DNA of 64,000 nucleotides from Suillus spraguei (lineage: Eukaryota; Basidiomycota; Agaricomycetes; Boletales; Suillaceae): positions 1 through 64,000 of the forward strand of contig JABCPU010000125.1 of NCBI GenBank assembly GCA_016800925.1, given 5' to 3'. This document shows, piece after piece, positions 59,825 to 64,000 of this stretch; within the stretch, counting starts at the first letter, position 1; every line of letters begins with the position of its first letter. The notes beneath the pieces are model-generated. The model was given only the letters and a program-made list of their open reading frames with translations. It was not told the DNA's origin and did not search any database. A program made the position numbers and the translations under genes.

Positions 59825-60303
59825 TGCAGAGGTAGCGAGTGTCCACGTAATAGTGCACGATGAAACTAAAGATTATTCATGAGGACACGCGGGGAGTATA
59901 GATACCCCAAGGAATGAGTCAGATAGTCTTGAGAGGATAGTCGATGTAAATATGGTCGTCGGTGCTATCAGAAGTACATACTTACACCGTCTTGCTATAG
60001 AAGTTTCGAAGGAATGACTAGTATCTGGTATCAAAAGCATCAGGAAAACGTAGAGTCTCTTTTTGCGTCTTAAACATGACTTTTTTGACTTATTGCATCA
60101 AATAAGGAGAATCAAGTCAAAACTCTGTTACTTTAAATAAGGAGAAATAAGTAGGTCCTCGTCCTTAGGACAAGGAGATCAATTCCTTAAGGAGGTTCAG
60201 GTGAGCAAAGAGCAGTCAAAAGTCACTATTACCAGGAGTAAAATGAATCGATAAGTGGCTAAAGGGACGAGTCTAAGGAAATTAAGCTATGTGGAACGAG
60301 GGA
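59825..60303. other. Intergenic region
   Basis: No gene seen. It contains two AAATAAGGAGAA-type repeats (about 60102-60150) and a near-palindromic GTCCTTAGGAC patch. Confidence 0.4.
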
Positions 60304-62832
60304 CTAAAATGCCAAATAAGCGCTACTAAGCGGGCAGAAAAGTGCGTAAAAATTTTCGAGGCAGGGTATAGTGCTGCGCAGTTGAAGCTGCTCCCGGTGC
60401 GAAGATAACGGACTTGCAGTAGAGTGTAGATGGTAGATATCGAGGGGGGCACAAAATGACAAATTGACGATAAATCCTGTAAGTAACAGATCAGTGATAC
60501 AGCTGCACAGAAAGAAAAAAGAAAAATACAGATTCGAATGTGAGAGCGTGGGTTGACGGAACATGGAGCACTAACACCTGGCACGGAAGTCTCAGTTGAT
60601 GTGCTGCTGCGACATGTGCACTTCATAAAAGGTGTTGCACGAATAATGATCTCCTTGACTCGCTTCTCTGGCAGCTCCATCATCGTTTCCATGTAGGCCT
60701 TCGTGTCCATCTCCCAGTTAGCAGCAGAGAAAGCAGTTCCAGTATGACTCATCCTGTTAGTCGACTCGTTGAACGTGAGTTCGATCTTGTGATTTTTCTT
60801 GTTGGAGTCAGAGGGGTCACATGTAACCAAATAATTGTTAGACACCAAGGAAAGTGCGCGCTCGACCTGAGAATGAAGTCAGAAACGGATCAGAACGAAA
60901 AACCTGACTCACAGCTGCAGCTGTCAATGCAAGTGCAGTCTCGAAACCAATCATTCCACAGTCCAGGGTGTCGACCTTCTCGTGCATTGCAATTGCATTT
61001 AAATGCATAGCAAAGGTATGCAAGAAAAACTCCAATAAAAATGCTCCAGGATTGTCTTCGCTCTCGGGGTTCTCGTAGACGAAGCATGAATCCTCAAGTT
61101 GATCATCAGCGAAAGATTTGCGTGCAGCTTGCATTTCGTACTCTGGATTTGAGGTAAAGAAGGCCATCAAAACGGTGATTGCTGTTGAGCCAAACGAGGC
61201 CATCCACTCGTGAGTCTTCTGTACAGCCTGGTAGGACCGGCAAGTTAAGTACCGTATCTCAAAGTCAAAGGAAGCTTACCAGTTCATAACCGTAACTACC
61301 AACTTCAAATTCACGCATGCCCCGGTCCTTACCACCAATACAGCTACATATTTCATAAAGCGCATTGCAGAGATCCTCCTCTGGGATGGTCCAGGCATAG
61401 TTTGAATTTCCGACCCAGTACATGAGTGCAGGAAAGAATGTCGCTCTCCAGCTCTTGACCATGTCATCAGGTATATGAGCATTCCTAGGCTTTACCTTTC
61501 TCAAGTTGATGGACGCTGCCTTGCTAGTAGCTTCCTCTGTCTTGACGCGCTTTGTAACTGTTTGTTTGCCAGAGACGTCTACGGACATCTGTATATCATG
61601 TGGTGGGTGTCACTTAGTATCTCACCTGTTAGAACATAGCACTTACAGATGTCGTAGAGCGAACAGCAACCTCCATGTCCACATCACTATCTTGGATTTG
61701 GTCCTTGCCATCATCACCATTCGCAGCAGCGTGGGGGTCATCAAGCATGTCGAGTGCCTCTTCATCCTTAAATCTGTCGAGGTCGCCTGCTTCCGCGTCT
61801 TCCTCGTCCTTGAGAGCTGAAAATGTACGTTTTTTACCCTTTTGCGTGCTCTTGGGTTTCTGATGTATATGTACAACAGCCTGACTCAGACTAACATCAA
61901 TGTGCATCCCAAAGGTCAGTTGCTCACTCACTTTTCCGCCCCCTCCTCTATGAGGTTCATACTCCTCAGGTACGTCGTCCAACTCAATGTCGATGTCATC
62001 TGGGACTAATAAATCAAAATTAGAATGTGTCTTGACAATAAGTGAATCACATACCAGTGGTGCAGACGTTAGGTGGTGCTGACGGTTTGCCTGGTTTGGC
62101 CTGGGACTTCTTTGCTGATTTTGCAACTTTGTCAGCCCAATTCTCGACAACACCTTCAGTGCCCAGTCGCTTGGAACTTTGGCTGATTGTATCAAGTGAG
62201 CATATTAAGTCGAAGTAATACAGGGTAAGTTCTGAGAGAAGCAAGATCATGGTTCAACAATAATGACTTACAGCAATTTGGTGATGTGTTTACCATCCCT
62301 GCTGACAGTGCTTCCAACACATGTCTCGCTCCCATCAGATACAGAAACGCCAGAATTCAAGACTTTCCGGTTCGCTACGGCGCTCTCTCTAAACGTGAGT
62401 CGTAATGGGGCATGCCTCTTCTGCTCTGTGTTCTGAGTAGCTGATAACTCTGTTTCTGCAGCTATACAAATGTCCACGTCAAGTAAGTACATCTCACACT
62501 ACATAACATGCTGTATTTACTTGGTTGCATGTCTCCTAGATCAGTCTGAGGTTCCATGCTTTTCCCCCCAGGAACTTGAGGCCTTGGTCGTGGTCTAACG
62601 AGTTTTGGCGGGCCTATAAGCTGAGCTTGTTGCTCAATGGCCATTGCATCTTCCTGGATGGCAGTCTTGGTGCGTGCTTGTTCTGCTGCAGCGTTCTTGG
62701 CCGCTTTTTCTTCTTGTTTTTCTTCTTCTCAGCAGTGATGTCCTCCTTTGGGTGCTGCTGCCGGTTTGCGATGCGGACAATATCTCCAGGGTGTTTGTTC
62801 ACATTGCTGGGACGGGTTGCAGGGCGCGGCAT
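60304..62832 (-). CDS. Conserved agaricomycete protein divergent from a Plavaka transposase
   Basis: ATG at 62830-62832 gives MPRPATRPSNVNKHPGDIVR and a basic stretch (KKKNKKKK). A run of five A at about 62704-62708 breaks frame: one more A gives AAKNAAAEQARTKTAIQED. Phase-consistent introns join TELSATQNTEQKRHAPLRLT, ENWADKVAKSAKKSQAKPGK, DDIDIELDDVPEEYEPHRGG, then the core VKPRNAHIPDDMVKSWRATF and SNYAWTIPEEDLCNALYEIC. QKTHEWMASFGSTAITVLMA and VERALSLVSNNYLVTCDP follow, near the end. The acidic centre and basic start suggest a nuclear protein. I know the core as a multicopy, uncharacterised mushroom protein, possibly mobile-element borne. The 3' end is uncertain. Confidence 0.65.
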
Positions 62833-63052
62833 AGTTGAAAGAATTTGAATGAGTGACAAGTAAAGAGTGTTTTGGTTGATAGTAAAGGAAAAATCTGGAA
62901 GGTGGCTGGTATGTCTTGTTGATTTTTTAGCTTTATTACCTCGGTTTGATCCAAAAACCAATTCACACAGTCTATTATGCATTCATGTCTTTATGAAGGT
63001 GATATTCACATTACTTTGAACTCAATATTGCAGCTAATTCAAACCAGTCAGC
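62833..63052. promoter_or_regulatory. Bidirectional promoter region
   Basis: Only 220 bases separate the two divergent start codons. The region is AT-rich and contains CTTTATTACC and TGATATTCACATTAC blocks. Such a short shared upstream region suggests joint control of the transposase and its divergent neighbour. Confidence 0.45.
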
Positions 63053-64000
63053 ATGGCACCATTTCACACACGTTCACCAGTTCCTCACTTCTATAAATCA
63101 GTTCTGCTCTCATGTCCATATACTGGCTGCAGTTGCATGTTCAAGAATAAATCTGGCTTGACGAAGCACACCCACACACAGCATTCAAGAGCAACTCGCA
63201 ACTGCCAAATATTTCACCAAGCAGCACCTAGAGTTTGTTCACCTAGTCCTGAAGCAAGGTCTGACTATGACCATCTGGACTATGGTGGGCCCAATCTTCA
63301 TGCCAAATTTGAGCATCAAGAAGGCTTTGTGCCTAAGGATGGAAGTTGGGTAGAACTGGGACCACTTTTTTGGGTATTCCATCCCAGTCTTACTGGTAAG
63401 CTCTATTGTTGCTGTTGTCACTGGTGAAGATATTTGAAACTAATTCCTTCATACAGGACAAAAATGTGATGCTGAGGGTAATTCTATTGATCAGAACGCA
63501 CCTCCACCACCCTGAACTGACACTTTGCCGGACGATTGGACCCCATATGAAAGCCATATTGCATTTGAAATGGCCGAATTTCTTTTCTTGCAGAATCAAA
63601 CATCTGCAAAGCAAATCGACACTCTTCTTGATTTGTGGGCAGCATCATTGATCAAGCATGATGATGCTCCACCATTCACAGGCCATCGTGACTTATACAA
63701 CACTATCAATGCAACACCACATGGTGATATTCCATGGGAGACATTCTCCATGTCCTACAATGGTGCCAAACCGCTGCATGACATACCACCATGGATGGAT
63801 GTGACTTACGTTTTGGGACCCTCGCCTCCTTTTGCACAATATGCTTGTGAACCCCGATTTCGATGGGGAAATGGAATATGTCCCATATCGGGACTACAGC
63901 ACAGAAGATACCCGATGCTTCAAGAACTTTTTTTCTGATGACTGGGCATGGGGCCAAGCAGTACATATCAACATGTCAAGCTATCTGTCATATACCATAC
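63053..64000 (+). pseudogene. Plavaka-family transposase, 5' part (degenerate, runs off window)
   Basis: Plavaka elements are CACTA-like cut-and-paste transposons of fungi. ATG at 63053 leads to a C2H2 zinc finger (CPYTGCSCMFKNKSGLTKHT with the final His soon after). Then comes YDHLDYGGPNLHAKF. After an intron (about 63396-63456) QKCDAEGNSIDQNAPPPP is followed by an in-frame TGA. The frame then resumes with DDWTPYESHIAFEMAEFLFL, SAKQIDTLLDLWAASLIKHD, HRDLYNTINATPHGDIPWET and DIPPWMDVTY. Near 63808 the frame changes at a T run to FWDPRLLLHNMLVNPDFDGE and FKNFFSDDWAWGQA. The catalytic domain lies beyond 64000. The nonsense codon and frameshift suggest a dead or mis-sequenced copy. Confidence 0.82.

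Noticed and set aside
61643..61876. Frames overlapping the Plavaka partner gene on both strands
   Set aside because: They are shadows of the acidic exon of the minus-strand gene.

Overview
The window is nuclear DNA from a filamentous basidiomycete (Agaricomycetes). Genes are split by many 45-70 nt GT-AG introns. The families present are ones I know from that group: FunK1 kinases, DUF6533-type membrane proteins, WD40-TPR-HET fusions, Crg1-like methyltransferases and a Plavaka DNA transposon. The WD40-TPR-HET family is especially common in Boletales, so that order is a reasonable guess, but it is not proven here.

Layout. 1-2.9 kb: decayed copies of a DUF6533-type membrane protein gene and an old-yellow-enzyme (OYE) gene. 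3.0-4.0 kb (-): glutathione S-transferase. 4.8-6.9 kb (+): GLE1, the mRNA-export factor of the nuclear pore. 7.5-9.6 kb (-): RING-finger protein with an expanded repeat tail. 10.6-15.0 kb (+): large WD40-TPR-HET gene. 16.4-17.4 kb: GLE1 pseudogene. 19.5-20.9 kb (+): second RING-finger paralogue. 21-25 kb: gene-poor. 25.0-25.7 kb (+): ribosomal protein uS11 (RPS14). 26-29.5 kb: a small coiled-coil protein, a small membrane protein and a 67-residue secreted protein with a knottin-like cysteine pattern. 30.5-35.3 kb: beta-propeller lactonase (+), sucrase/ferredoxin-like protein (-) and FunK1-type kinase (+). 35.7-38.0 kb (-): multi-exon membrane protein. 38.7-40.0 kb (+): short-chain dehydrogenase.

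40.7-60 kb is a tandemly duplicated block. OYE (+), DUF6533-type membrane protein (-) and Crg1-like methyltransferase (-) occur as two large units about 7.7-7.8 kb apart. A third, partial unit lacks OYE. In each gene family only one or two copies still look open; the rest carry deletions, nonsense codons or truncations. 60.3-64 kb: a conserved multi-exon gene (-) diverges from a degenerate Plavaka transposase (+) that runs off the window end.

A recurring feature is single-base frame breaks, mostly at short homopolymers, inside genes that are otherwise well conserved. GLE1, RING copy 1, WD40-TPR-HET, the Plavaka partner and Plavaka itself are affected. This fits either residual long-read indels in the assembly or real recent decay. 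Because GLE1 is normally essential and the other copy here is plainly dead, I favour assembly error for at least some of them.
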